A program made the translations under genes and the position numbers. The notes below the pieces were generated by a model. It saw nothing but the letters and a program-made list of their open reading frames with translations. It had not been told where the DNA came from and searched no databases. This document shows positions 28,908-38,092 of a stretch of 64,000 nucleotides of DNA, one piece after another. The DNA comes from Pantoea sp. Lij88 (GTDB lineage Bacteria > Pseudomonadota > Gammaproteobacteria > Enterobacterales > Enterobacteriaceae): positions 2,294,001-2,358,000 of the forward strand of contig NZ_CP118269.1 of NCBI RefSeq assembly GCF_030062155.1. Reading direction: 5' to 3'. Positions within the stretch are counted from its first letter, which is position 1; every line of letters begins with the position of its first letter.

Positions 28908-29717
28908 GCTCCCGCTCCCATTACCCCGCACCTGCAAATCCGCCCGATAAAACCGCACGACCTCACCCACCACCAGCAGCGACGGCGACACCGGCTGATC
29001 CCGCGCGACCGTCTCCGCCAGCCCACCCAGCGTGGTGATCAGCACCCGCTGGTCCGGCCGGGTTCCCTTCTCGATAATCGCCACCGGCGTCGCCGCATCC
29101 CGCCCCTGCGCCTGCAACTGCGCACTGATCGACGCACTCCAGCTCAACCCCATATAAAACACCAGCGTCTGATTCACCGCCGACAGCGCGGCTGCATCCA
29201 GCTGCGGCTCGCCACTCCGGCCATGCCCGGTAATCAACCGCAACGACTGCGCGCAATCGCGATGCGTCAACGGAATCCCGCTGGCCGCCGCACAGCCCAC
29301 CGCCGCCGTAATCCCCGGCACGACCTCACAGCGAATCCCGGCCTCCTGCAGGCTCACCATCTCCTCGCCACCGCGACCAAAAATAAACGGATCGCCGCCC
29401 TTCAGGCGGATCACATCGCGCCCGCTGCGCGCCAGATCCACCAGCAACTGATTAATCTGCGCCTGCTTCAGCCCGTGCTGCCCCGGCTGCTTACCCACAT
29501 CAATGCATAACGCGCTCTCCGGCACCTCGGCCATCACCGCTTCACTCACCAGCCGGTCATACACCACCACTTCAGCCCGCTGCAGCAACCGCAACGCTTT
29601 CACCGTCAGCAGCTCCACATCGCCAGGGCCTGCACCCACCAGCCACACCGCACCCTGCTGCTTAGCCACACCGGCCGGAGCCAGTAACTTATCCAGAGAA
29701 TCAATTGCTCGCGTCAT
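28836..29717 (-). CDS. cobA: Uroporphyrinogen-III C-methyltransferase with repeat-derived tail
   Basis: SAM-dependent double methylation of uroporphyrinogen III to precorrin-2, feeding sirohaem for the adjacent nitrite reductase. Motifs: VGAGPGD, VVYDRLVS, RLKGGDPFIFGRGGEE, VPGITAAVGCAA. It is the stand-alone methyltransferase, not a CysG fusion, so oxidation and ferrochelation must come from elsewhere. The start is ATG 29717 or 29720, overlapping the nasA stop after GGAGG. The last 23 codons lie in 21-bp repeats and encode three RCVVQEV-like heptads (RCVVQEV, GCVVQEV, RCVVQER) followed by PA; the family normally ends near VVRFYRADL. Confidence 0.93.
   Translation of the reverse strand: MTRAIDSLDKLLAPAGVAKQQGAVWLVGAGPGDVELLTVKALRLLQRAEVVVYDRLVSEAVMAEVPESALCIDVGKQPGQHGLKQAQINQLLVDLARSGRDVIRLKGGDPFIFGRGGEEMVSLQEAGIRCEVVPGITAAVGCAAASGIPLTHRDCAQSLRLITGHGRSGEPQLDAAALSAVNQTLVFYMGLSWSASISAQLQAQGRDAATPVAIIEKGTRPDQRVLITTLGGLAETVARDQPVSPSLLVVGEVVRFYRADLQVRGNGSGSRCVVQEVGCVVQEVRCVVQERPA
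28849..28907. repeat. Short 21-bp direct repeats at the cobA 3' end
   Basis: TCCTGCACGACGCACC recurs at 28849, 28870 and 28891 with an exact 21-bp period, as a local expansion of the right end of repeat unit 3. Because 21 is a multiple of three it stays in frame with cobA on the minus strand and reads as near-identical heptapeptides. Units 1 and 2 carry this end only once. Confidence 0.9.
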
Positions 29718-32335
29718 CATTCCTCCACAACCACGTCGGACAGCAACAGCTGCTTCAGCTCCGGAATACAGGAGCCACACTGCGTGCCGCACTTCAGCTT
29801 CTCGCCCAATGCCTGAGTGCTGCGACACCCCTGCGTTATCGCCTGCAAAATCGACTGTTCACCTACCGACATACAACTACAGATAATCCGGCCCGCCGCG
29901 CTGCGCTGTGCCGCCCGACCTGCCAGCACGCTGTGCCGCCCGGCAGCATCCTGCGGCGCATCAGCAAAGGCTGCGGCGACAAACGCACTATCCAGCGACG
30001 GCAACGTGCTACCGGCATAAAACGCCAGCTGCAACTCACCGTCGCGCCAGGCCAGCAACCGGTAATCACAACCGCTGCCGGTGGCGAGCTGTACTGTATA
30101 GCCTGACAGATCGACCTGCCCGGCAAGCCACGCCTGCGGCGATCCCTCGCCCGCTACCGCATAACGCTGCGCCGCCGCATAGGGCACACGCGACCAGTAA
30201 CGCAATCCCGCAAGCGGGGTAATCCCGCGCTGCCACAACCAACCCTGCCAGCTCACCGCCAGCGGCAGAATCCGCACCGGCGTCTGCTTCAGCGCGGGCT
30301 GTCCCGAAAACGGACAGGCGCGGGCGGCGACCAGCATCCCCACGTGACTCCGCTGACTGAACTGCCGGTTCCAGTGCATCGGCACAAACAGTTCGCCGCG
30401 CCGCATCCCGACATCCGTGCGCACCCGCACACTGATCCAGCCCTGCACCGACTGCACCCGCGCCAGGCCGCCCGCCGCGACGCCATACTGCGCGGCATCA
30501 GCGGGATGCAGCGCCACAAACGGCTCATCGCAATGCTGCATCAGACGCGGCACCAGCCCGGTGCGCGTCATGGTGTGCCACTGATCGCGCACCCGACCGC
30601 TATTCATCAACAGTGGCCAGGCAGCCTCACGGGGTATTAAGGCAGGCGTGGCCGGAACACGCAGCCGGGCTTTCCCGTCCTCGTGGAAAAAGCGGCGATC
30701 GCCAAACAACCGGGCACAGCCCTGCGGAAAATCACCATTCACCGGCCACTGAACCGGACGCAGCGCGTCCCATCCGGCCTGGGTTAACTGCGCCAGCCCG
30801 CTGATATCAAACGCCCGCTGCCCCCGGTTCTCAAAACCTGACAGCGCCGCATGCTCGCGGAAAATCTCCGACGGATGCTGCCAGTTAAAGCCCTCGCGGA
30901 ACCCTAATCGCTGCGCCACCTGCGCCAGCAGCCACCAGTCAGGCCGGGCATCTCCGGGCGCGGCGGCAAAGGCGCGCTGACGCGAAATACGTCGCTCTGA
31001 ATTGGTCACGGTGCCGTTCTTCTCGCCCCATCCCTGGGCGGGCAGCAGAATATCGGCAAAGGCGCTGGTATCGGTCTGCGCCATCACGTCAGAGACAATT
31101 ACCAGCGGACACGCCGCCAGCGCCTGCGCCACGCGATTGCCCTCCGGCATCGACACCGCCGGATTGGTGCCCATAATCCACACCGCTTTCACCTCGCCTT
31201 CCGCAATTGCCCTGAAAAGATCCAGCGCCATCAGCCCCGGCTGGCGGGCTATCGACGGGCTGCGCCAGAAACGCTGCACCCGAGCGCAATCCGCGTCCGT
31301 AAAACTCATGTGCGCCGCCAGCTGATTCGCCAGGCCACCCACTTCGCGTCCGCCCATCGCATTTGGCTGTCCGGTCAGCGAAAAAGGCCCGCAGCCCGCA
31401 CGACCTATTTTGCCCGTCAGCAGATGCAGATTAAGAATCGCCTGGATATTGTCGCTACCGGTGGCGGACTGATTGATTCCCATGCACCACAGCGTCAGCA
31501 CCCGATCGTGCTGACTGACCAGCCGGAAAAAGTGCGTCACCTGCTGTTCCGTTACATCACAGGCCTCTGCTACCCGCGCCACATCCCACTGCGCGGCGGC
31601 GGCCAGGGTTTCACTCACACCATTCAGATACGGCAGCATGCTGCTATCAAGACCATCGTGCTGCGCCAGCCAGTGCAGCAGACCGGAAAACAACGCTGAA
31701 TCGCTGCCGGGACGCAGTGGCAGATGCAGATCGGCCTGATCGCCACTCGCCGTGCGGCGCGGATCAATCACGACAATACGCATCGCCGGGCGTTGCAGCT
31801 TCGCCTGCATCAGCCGCTGCCAGACCACCGGATGCGCCCAGGCGGCGTTAGAGCCCACCAGCAACACCAGATCGGCCTGCTCCAGATCCTCATAACAGCA
31901 GGGCACCGCATCGGCTCCCAGCGCCCGCTTATAACCAACCACCGCCGACGCCATGCAGAGCCGGGAATTGGTATCGATATTGGCCGCGCCGATATACCCC
32001 TTCATCAGCTTATTGGCGACGTAGTAATCCTCGGTCAGCAGCTGGCCGGAGCCATAAAACGCCACCGCCTGCGGACCATATTGATCGATCACCGCACGCA
32101 ATCCCGCCGCCGCCGCATCCAGCGCAGCGTCGAGGCTGACCTGCTGGCCGTTAACCTGGGCGGTGAGAAGACGCCCCTGCGGAGTCAGCGTCTCGCCGAG
32201 CGCCGCACCCTTAACGCATAACCGGCCCGCATTGGCAGGATGCTGTGGATCGCCGACGACGGTTGCCTGGTGCGGACCCTGCGGCGTGACGCAGACGCCA
32301 CAGCCGACGCCGCAATAGGGACAGGTGCTGTTCAT
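29717..32335 (-). CDS. nasA: Assimilatory nitrate reductase catalytic subunit
   Basis: Cytoplasmic molybdenum enzyme reducing nitrate to nitrite. The 872-residue product has an N-terminal 4Fe-4S cluster (C5, C8, C12, C40), a bis-MGD molybdopterin oxidoreductase body with IGAANIDTNSRLCMASAV and WIMGTNPAVSMPEGN, a C-terminal molydopterin-dinucleotide domain, and a final BFD-like 2Fe-2S domain (CSCMSVGEQ...CGTQCGSCIPEL). No Tat signal, as expected for the assimilatory enzyme. Electrons would come from the NasC part of the preceding fused protein. ATGA overlap with nasCB, and overlap with cobA downstream. Confidence 0.95.
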   Translation of the reverse strand: MNSTCPYCGVGCGVCVTPQGPHQATVVGDPQHPANAGRLCVKGAALGETLTPQGRLLTAQVNGQQVSLDAALDAAAAGLRAVIDQYGPQAVAFYGSGQLLTEDYYVANKLMKGYIGAANIDTNSRLCMASAVVGYKRALGADAVPCCYEDLEQADLVLLVGSNAAWAHPVVWQRLMQAKLQRPAMRIVVIDPRRTASGDQADLHLPLRPGSDSALFSGLLHWLAQHDGLDSSMLPYLNGVSETLAAAAQWDVARVAEACDVTEQQVTHFFRLVSQHDRVLTLWCMGINQSATGSDNIQAILNLHLLTGKIGRAGCGPFSLTGQPNAMGGREVGGLANQLAAHMSFTDADCARVQRFWRSPSIARQPGLMALDLFRAIAEGEVKAVWIMGTNPAVSMPEGNRVAQALAACPLVIVSDVMAQTDTSAFADILLPAQGWGEKNGTVTNSERRISRQRAFAAAPGDARPDWWLLAQVAQRLGFREGFNWQHPSEIFREHAALSGFENRGQRAFDISGLAQLTQAGWDALRPVQWPVNGDFPQGCARLFGDRRFFHEDGKARLRVPATPALIPREAAWPLLMNSGRVRDQWHTMTRTGLVPRLMQHCDEPFVALHPADAAQYGVAAGGLARVQSVQGWISVRVRTDVGMRRGELFVPMHWNRQFSQRSHVGMLVAARACPFSGQPALKQTPVRILPLAVSWQGWLWQRGITPLAGLRYWSRVPYAAAQRYAVAGEGSPQAWLAGQVDLSGYTVQLATGSGCDYRLLAWRDGELQLAFYAGSTLPSLDSAFVAAAFADAPQDAAGRHSVLAGRAAQRSAAGRIICSCMSVGEQSILQAITQGCRSTQALGEKLKCGTQCGSCIPELKQLLLSDVVVEE

Positions 32336-35300
32336 GATGCCTGCGCCAGCTGATTAAGCGGACGGTTAGCCAGCCAGATCTGCCCGGCTTCCAGCTTCAC
32401 CGGCCAGCAGCGCAGCTGATACTGCGGGTTATCCAGACTCTGCCCGTCACGCAGCCGTATCCGCTGCTTGTAGAGCGGAGAGATCACCACCGGCTCGCCG
32501 CCGACATCGCCCAGGATCCCGCGCGACAGCACGCTGGCATCGCTGCCAGGTTCGCGATCTTCCAGGGCAAACAGCGCGTCACCAAAGCGGAACAGCGCGA
32601 CACGCTCGGTGCCAAGTCGTGCGCCAATCCCTGCCTCTGGCGGGATCGCCTCCAGCGCGCAGATAGCACTCCACGGCTCGGCGGGCAGTTGCAGCAGCGG
32701 ACGTGTGGCCACGGTTTCAGGCTGGCGCTGACCGCGGACACGGCTGTAGTGCAGCGATTCATCTGGCTGGTCGCTGTTGACCGTCGGCGTAAACAGCGCC
32801 AGGCGCGACGGGTCCGCCAGCGTGGTCTGCCACTCGCACTGATACGCCTCCACCACCCGCTGCATCTCCTGCTCCAGGGTCGCGCCCAGCCCGAGGCTAT
32901 CCTCTATCACCACCTGGCGCAGGTAATCCAGACCGCCTTCCAGATTGTCCATCCAGACGCTGGTACGCTGCAGACGATCGGCGGTGCGGATATAGAACAT
33001 CAGCAGGCGATCGACATAACGCAGCAGCGTGGCGTCGTCGAGATCGCTGGCGAACAGGTCGGCATGGCGCGGTTTCATGCCGCCGTTGCCGCAGACGTAG
33101 AGGTTCCAGCCCTTTTCGGTGGCGATCACGCCGATATCTTTGCTCTGCGCTTCCGCACACTCGCGGGTACAGCCCGACACGGCCATTTTGATCTTATGCG
33201 GCGCACGTAGCCCCTTGTAGCGGTTCTCCAGCGCGATGGCGAAGGCGGTCGAATCCTGCACGCCGTAGCGGCACCAGGTTGAACCGACACAGGACTTCAC
33301 GGTGCGCAGCGATTTGCCGTAGGCGTGACCGGTTTCGAAACCGGCTGCGAGCAGCGTCTGCCAGATATCGGGCAGTTGATCGAGCCGCGCGCCAAACAGG
33401 TCAATACGCTGACCGCCGGTGATTTTGGTGTAGAGATCGTAACGCGCCGCCACTTCGCCAATGGCGATCAGCCCCTGTGGCGTGATTTCGCCGGCCGGGA
33501 CACGCGGCACCACGGAATAGGTGCCATCTTTCTGGATGTTGGCGAAGTAGCGGTCATTTGTGTCCTGCAGCGGCAGATGCGCCGGTTTCAGCAGATAGTC
33601 GTTCCAGCAGGAGGCGAGCAGCGATGCCACCAGCGGCTTGCAGATCTCACAGCCCTGCCCCCGGCCGTGCGAGGCCAGCAGCGCATCAAAGGTCCTGAAC
33701 TCGCCTGCCCGCACCAGGTGATAAAGCTCCTGGCGTGAATAGCTGAAGTGGTCGCAGACATCTTTTTTCACCTCGACGCCCAGATTTTCCAGCTGAAACT
33801 CCATCACCTGCTTCACCAGCGCCGCGCAGCCGCCGCAGCCGGTGGCCGCTTTGGTGCAGCGCTTGATGCTGCTCATCTCACCGCATCCGCCTTTCACCGC
33901 CGCGCAGATATCGCCCTTACTGACGTTGTGGCAGGAACAGACCTGCGCGCTGTCCGGTAACGCCGCGACGCCGGGTGCTTTCGGCGCACCGGCCAGCGCA
34001 GGCAGGATCAGGCTTTCCGGTGCGGTGGGCAGCGGTAAGTCATTGAGCATCATCTGCAGCAGCGTGGCGTAATCGCTGCTGTCGCCGACCAGCACGCCGC
34101 CCAGCAGCCGGGTGCCCTCCGCAGAGACCACGATTTTCTTGTAGATGCCTTTTGGCCCGTCGGTCCAGTGATAGTGCTGGCTGCCTGGCGTTCGACCATG
34201 CGCATCACCAAAGGAGGCCACCTCCACGCCCAGCAGTTTCAGTTTGGTGCTCATATCCGCGCCGCTGAAGGCAGCCGGTTCAGCCGCCAGATGTCCGGCC
34301 AGCACCCGCGCCATCTGATAGCCCGGCGCGACCAGGCCAAAGATCTGACCGTTCCATAGTGCGCATTCTCCAATGGCAAACACGTCGTCATCGCTGGTCT
34401 GGCAGCGATCGTTAATCTCAATGCCGCCGCGCGGTCCCAGCGTCAGGCCCGCCTCACGCGCCAGCTCATCGCGCGGCCGGATACCGGCAGAGAACAGCAC
34501 CAGATCGCCGGGTAAACTGCTGCCGTCAGCAAAGCGCAGCACCACGCTGCCATCGGGCTGACGCGCGATCAGTTCGGTCTGTTTTGAGGTGTGAACCGTA
34601 ACGCCCAGCGCGTCGATCTTCTGACGCAGCATCAGCGCACCGCCCTCATCGAGCTGCACCGCCATCAGGCGTGGCGCGAACTCCACCACGTGCGTTTCGA
34701 GTCCGAGCTGCCGCAGCGCATTCGCCGCCTCCAGACCCAGCAGGCCGCCGCCAATCACAATGCCGCGCTGGCTATGGCGGGCGCAGGCAGCAATGGCATC
34801 AAGGTCATCCAGCGTGCGATAGACAAAGCAGCGTTCGCCGTCATGACCCGGCACCGGCGGAACAAAAGCGCGTGAGCCGGTCGCCAGCACCAGCTTATCC
34901 CACGCCAGCTCATTGCCCGCGCTGTCACGCAGGCTGCGCTGCTGGCGGTCGATCGCCACCACCGTGCAGCCGCTGCGCAGTTCGATACCGTGCAGGGCAA
35001 AGAAGTCCGCGCCGACCAGCGACAGATCACCGGCCGTTTTGCCGTTGAAATAGTCCGACAGATGCACCCGATCGTAAGCCTGCTGGCGCTCCTCGCCGTA
35101 AACTACGATGTGATAGAGCTGATGCAGTTCGCGGGCAACCAGCTGTTCAAGAAAGTGGTGACTGACCATGCCGTGACCAATGACGGCTAAAACCGGTTTA
35201 CTCATCTCAGGACTCTCTGCAGCCTGTGGCTGCGGTTCAGGTTGATCGTGATCGAACAGGGTATCGAGCGTGACAGGCTCAGCGCGCTGCAGGCGTTCCA

Positions 35301-36396
35301 GCCACGCCGCGCCCTGCCGGGTGTCGCCAGAGAGCAGCACGCCACAGAGGCGGCCCTGACGGAGAAAAAGGCGGCGATAGTCGCCGGAGAGGGGATCGAA
35401 ACTGCTGATGGAGGGCGCCTCGCTGACGTCACCGGCGCTGAACAGCGAAATGCCGCTGACTTTGAGACGCGTCGCCAGTGGCTGGCTGACAAAATCTGCC
35501 AGCGGCGATCCCGCCAGCTGCGCCGCCAGAATCTGTGCCTGCGCCAGGCAGGGCGCGACCAGGCCAAAGGTTTCACCCGCGATTTCACAGCACTCGCCTA
35601 CGGCGTAAACATCGGGAATGGCGCTGCGCAGCTGACCATCGACCAGAATGCCGCGCTGACACGGCAGCCCCGCCGCCTGCGCCAGCGTTATCTCCGGCTG
35701 CACGCCGATGGCGATCACCACCTGCGTGGCGGCGCAGTGGCGGCCGCTGGTGAGCATTACGCCCGCCTCGTCAATCGCCGACAGTCCGCTGTTGAGTTCA
35801 CAGCAGATACCGCGCTGCGCTAAAGCCGTCAGCAACAGCTCGCCCGCTTTTGCATCCAGCTGGCGATCCAGCAGCCAGGGTTTGTGATGGACCAGCGTAA
35901 CCTCACGGCCACGGGCGCGGAGTGCCGCCGCCGCTTCAATGCCGAGAAAGCCGCCGCCCAGTATCACCACCGGTCCCTGGCCCGCCAGCAGTCGCCGGAC
36001 GTCGGCGATGCTGCGAAAACTCATCACGCACTCCGCATCGATACCCGGAATCGCAGGCAGACGAGGCTGTGAGCCGGTGGCAAACACCAGCCGATCCCAG
36101 CCGAGCTGGCGCTGATCGGTCTGCACCGTGCGTGCGGCCAGATCGACCTGCTGCACGGTTTCGCCGGTCAGCAGCGTGACGCCGTGCCGCTGATACCAGT
36201 CGCGATCGTGGATCAGGGTGTCACTGAAGGACTTTTCACCCGCCAGCACCGGCGACAGCAGCACGCGGTTGTAGTTGCCGTGCGGCTCGCGGCCAATGAC
36301 CGTGATGGCGTAACGCAGCGGCGCACGCTGCAGCAGGCTCTCCACCATCTGCATCCCCGCCATACCATTGCCTATCACCAGCAACCGTTGCCTCAT
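32332..36396 (-). CDS. nasB: Fused NasC-NasB: electron-transfer flavoprotein plus nitrite reductase
   Basis: One 1354-residue frame. Residues 1 to about 397 form a complete FAD/NAD(P)H oxidoreductase (RLLVIGNGMAGMQMVESLL, VILGGGFLGIEAAAALRARG), equivalent to NasC. Residues 398-1354 form a full NasB/NirB nitrite reductase: a second flavoprotein (VLAVIGHGMVSHHFLEQL), BFD-like Fe-S cysteines from about 819 (CSCHN...CGGC), sirohaem/4Fe-4S cysteines at about 1034 (SCVGSTWCRYG) and 1073 (SGCTRECAEAQ), then a NirD-like end without Rieske Cys/His ligands. ATG 36396 follows AAGGAG; the 28-residue longer frame is rejected. A Met at the junction (ATG 35205) could be an internal start. Confidence 0.9.
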   Translation of the reverse strand: MRQRLLVIGNGMAGMQMVESLLQRAPLRYAITVIGREPHGNYNRVLLSPVLAGEKSFSDTLIHDRDWYQRHGVTLLTGETVQQVDLAARTVQTDQRQLGWDRLVFATGSQPRLPAIPGIDAECVMSFRSIADVRRLLAGQGPVVILGGGFLGIEAAAALRARGREVTLVHHKPWLLDRQLDAKAGELLLTALAQRGICCELNSGLSAIDEAGVMLTSGRHCAATQVVIAIGVQPEITLAQAAGLPCQRGILVDGQLRSAIPDVYAVGECCEIAGETFGLVAPCLAQAQILAAQLAGSPLADFVSQPLATRLKVSGISLFSAGDVSEAPSISSFDPLSGDYRRLFLRQGRLCGVLLSGDTRQGAAWLERLQRAEPVTLDTLFDHDQPEPQPQAAESPEMSKPVLAVIGHGMVSHHFLEQLVARELHQLYHIVVYGEERQQAYDRVHLSDYFNGKTAGDLSLVGADFFALHGIELRSGCTVVAIDRQQRSLRDSAGNELAWDKLVLATGSRAFVPPVPGHDGERCFVYRTLDDLDAIAACARHSQRGIVIGGGLLGLEAANALRQLGLETHVVEFAPRLMAVQLDEGGALMLRQKIDALGVTVHTSKQTELIARQPDGSVVLRFADGSSLPGDLVLFSAGIRPRDELAREAGLTLGPRGGIEINDRCQTSDDDVFAIGECALWNGQIFGLVAPGYQMARVLAGHLAAEPAAFSGADMSTKLKLLGVEVASFGDAHGRTPGSQHYHWTDGPKGIYKKIVVSAEGTRLLGGVLVGDSSDYATLLQMMLNDLPLPTAPESLILPALAGAPKAPGVAALPDSAQVCSCHNVSKGDICAAVKGGCGEMSSIKRCTKAATGCGGCAALVKQVMEFQLENLGVEVKKDVCDHFSYSRQELYHLVRAGEFRTFDALLASHGRGQGCEICKPLVASLLASCWNDYLLKPAHLPLQDTNDRYFANIQKDGTYSVVPRVPAGEITPQGLIAIGEVAARYDLYTKITGGQRIDLFGARLDQLPDIWQTLLAAGFETGHAYGKSLRTVKSCVGSTWCRYGVQDSTAFAIALENRYKGLRAPHKIKMAVSGCTRECAEAQSKDIGVIATEKGWNLYVCGNGGMKPRHADLFASDLDDATLLRYVDRLLMFYIRTADRLQRTSVWMDNLEGGLDYLRQVVIEDSLGLGATLEQEMQRVVEAYQCEWQTTLADPSRLALFTPTVNSDQPDESLHYSRVRGQRQPETVATRPLLQLPAEPWSAICALEAIPPEAGIGARLGTERVALFRFGDALFALEDREPGSDASVLSRGILGDVGGEPVVISPLYKQRIRLRDGQSLDNPQYQLRCWPVKLEAGQIWLANRPLNQLAQAS

Positions 36397-36406
36397 GGTC
36401 TGCTCC

Positions 36407-37198
36407 TTATGCCGCCGTGGTCTGTTTTTCATAGAGAAAATGCAGCACTTTCTGGCGCAGCTGGTGGTAGCGCGGCTCATCCGCCAGCGCCACCCGCGAG
36501 CGCGGACGCGGCAGATCGACGGTGAGGATTTCGCCGACCTTTGCCGCCGGGCCGTTGGTCATCATCATTACCCGATCGGAGAGCAGCACCGCTTCATCCA
36601 CGTCATGGGTGATCAGCACGATGGTGGTGTTCAGCTCCTGCTGAATGCGCATTACGCTGTCCTGCAGGTGAGCGCGGGTTAAGGCATCCAGCGCGCCAAA
36701 TGGCTCATCCAGCAGCAGCACGCGCGGCTTCATCGCCAGCGCCCGGGCAATGCCGACGCGCTGCTTCATGCCGCCTGAGATCTCGCCAGGCCGCTTGTGC
36801 ATGGCGTGACTCATCTGCACCCGATTAAGGTTGTGCTCGATCCAGTCCCGCATCTCCGCTTTGCTGAAGCGTCCTTTAAAGACCTGCTGCACCGCCAGTT
36901 CGACGTTCTGAAACGCCGTCAGCCACGGCAGCAGCGAATGGTTCTGAAACACCACCGCACGCTCCGGGCCCGGCCCGGTGATTTCGCGGTTATCACACAG
37001 CAGCACGCCGCTGCTGGGACGGGTGAGTCCGGCAATCAGGTTCAGCAGTGTCGATTTGCCGCAGCCGGAGTGACCAATCAGGCTCAGGGTTTCCCCTTCG
37101 TGAATATCAAAGCTGACGTTGTCCAGTGCCAGAAACTCGCCAGTGGCGGTATTGAAACGCTGACTCACCTGCTGAACGCGAATAATGTGTTGCTGCAT
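36407..37198 (-). CDS. nasD: Nitrate/nitrite ABC transporter ATPase
   Basis: A 263-residue ATP-binding subunit of the NrtABC/SsuABC type. Walker [10 protein letters not shown], signature [16 protein letters not shown], Walker [14 protein letters not shown]-loop [15 protein letters not shown]. The stop lies 10 bases before nasCB, and the start has AAGGAG upstream. With NasE and NasF it imports nitrate, and probably nitrite, for the reductases that follow. Confidence 0.94.
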   Translation of the reverse strand: MQQHIIRVQQVSQRFNTATGEFLALDNVSFDIHEGETLSLIGHSGCGKSTLLNLIAGLTRPSSGVLLCDNREITGPGPERAVVFQNHSLLPWLTAFQNVELAVQQVFKGRFSKAEMRDWIEHNLNRVQMSHAMHKRPGEISGGMKQRVGIARALAMKPRVLLLDEPFGALDALTRAHLQDSVMRIQQELNTTIVLITHDVDEAVLLSDRVMMMTNGPAAKVGEILTVDLPRPRSRVALADEPRYHQLRQKVLHFLYEKQTTAA

Positions 37199-37208
37199 GA
37201 TGTTCTCC

Positions 37209-38081
37209 TTATTTTTCCCAGCTGAAACGACGCGCCAGCAGCATCAGACCCTGCTCCAGCAGCAGCCCGACCACACCGATAATCAGAATGGCGATCAGAA
37301 TGTTTGCCACGTTGAGGTTGTTCCACTCGTTCCAGATCCAGAAGCCGATCCCCAGCCCGCCCGTCAGCATTTCGGCGGCAACGATCACCAGCCACGCGAT
37401 GCCGATAGAGAGACGCACCCCGGTGAGCACCGCAGGCAGCACGGCGGGCAGCAGGATCCGGCGCATCACCGTCCATTCAGAAAGCTGTAACACGCGCGCT
37501 ACGTTGAGGTAGTCCTGCGGAATGCGCTGCACTCCTTCGGCGGTGTTGATGATCATCGGCCAGATTGAACAGATGAAAATGGTCCAGCTGGCGGCTGGCT
37601 CGGCGCGCTGAAACAGCAGCAGGCCAATCGGCAGCCAGGCCAGCGGACTGACCGGACGCAGTAAGGCGATAATCGGATTGAACATCCGCGCCATAAAGGT
37701 GAAGCGCCCCAGCAGAAAACCGGCCGGAATGCCCACCAGCGCAGCCAGGCCGAAGCCGATGGCGACGCGCTGCAGGGAGGCCAGCACATTCCAGCCGATG
37801 CCCTGATCGTTGGGGCCATTGCTGTAGAACGGGTCAGCGAACAGCACCTGCGCGGCCTGCCAGGTCGCGTAAGGCGAAGGAAACGAGGGTTCGGACAGGG
37901 CGGCGATCTGCCACACCAGCAGCATCAGCAGCAGGCCGCCCGCAGCCGGTATGCAGCGCTGCAGAAACGGACGCAGCCGCGCCGGACGAACGGCGGCTTT
38001 GGGGGTGACCTGTAACGGAATAACGGTGGCACTGCCGGGGGTTTGCACCGGCTGAGCCAGCGCGCGCGCGTCAGTTTTCAT
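37209..38081 (-). CDS. nasE: Nitrate/nitrite ABC transporter permease
   Basis: A 290-residue inner-membrane permease with about six TM segments after a 35-residue cytoplasmic head. The coupling (EAA) loop is RRILLPAVLPAVLTGVRLSIGIAWL. It belongs to the NrtB/SsuC/TauC group. AGAGAGG precedes the start; it lies 11 bases after nasF and 10 before nasD. Confidence 0.93.
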   Translation of the reverse strand: MKTDARALAQPVQTPGSATVIPLQVTPKAAVRPARLRPFLQRCIPAAGGLLLMLLVWQIAALSEPSFPSPYATWQAAQVLFADPFYSNGPNDQGIGWNVLASLQRVAIGFGLAALVGIPAGFLLGRFTFMARMFNPIIALLRPVSPLAWLPIGLLLFQRAEPAASWTIFICSIWPMIINTAEGVQRIPQDYLNVARVLQLSEWTVMRRILLPAVLPAVLTGVRLSIGIAWLVIVAAEMLTGGLGIGFWIWNEWNNLNVANILIAILIIGVVGLLLEQGLMLLARRFSWEK

Positions 38082-38092
38082 AACGACCTCTC

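Noticed and set aside
28485..28950. Several overlapping frames of 60-100 codons on both strands in the 166-bp repeat region
   Set aside because: They repeat with the DNA units, appear on both strands, lack ribosome binding sites and encode the same low-value sequence. They are by-products of the repeat.
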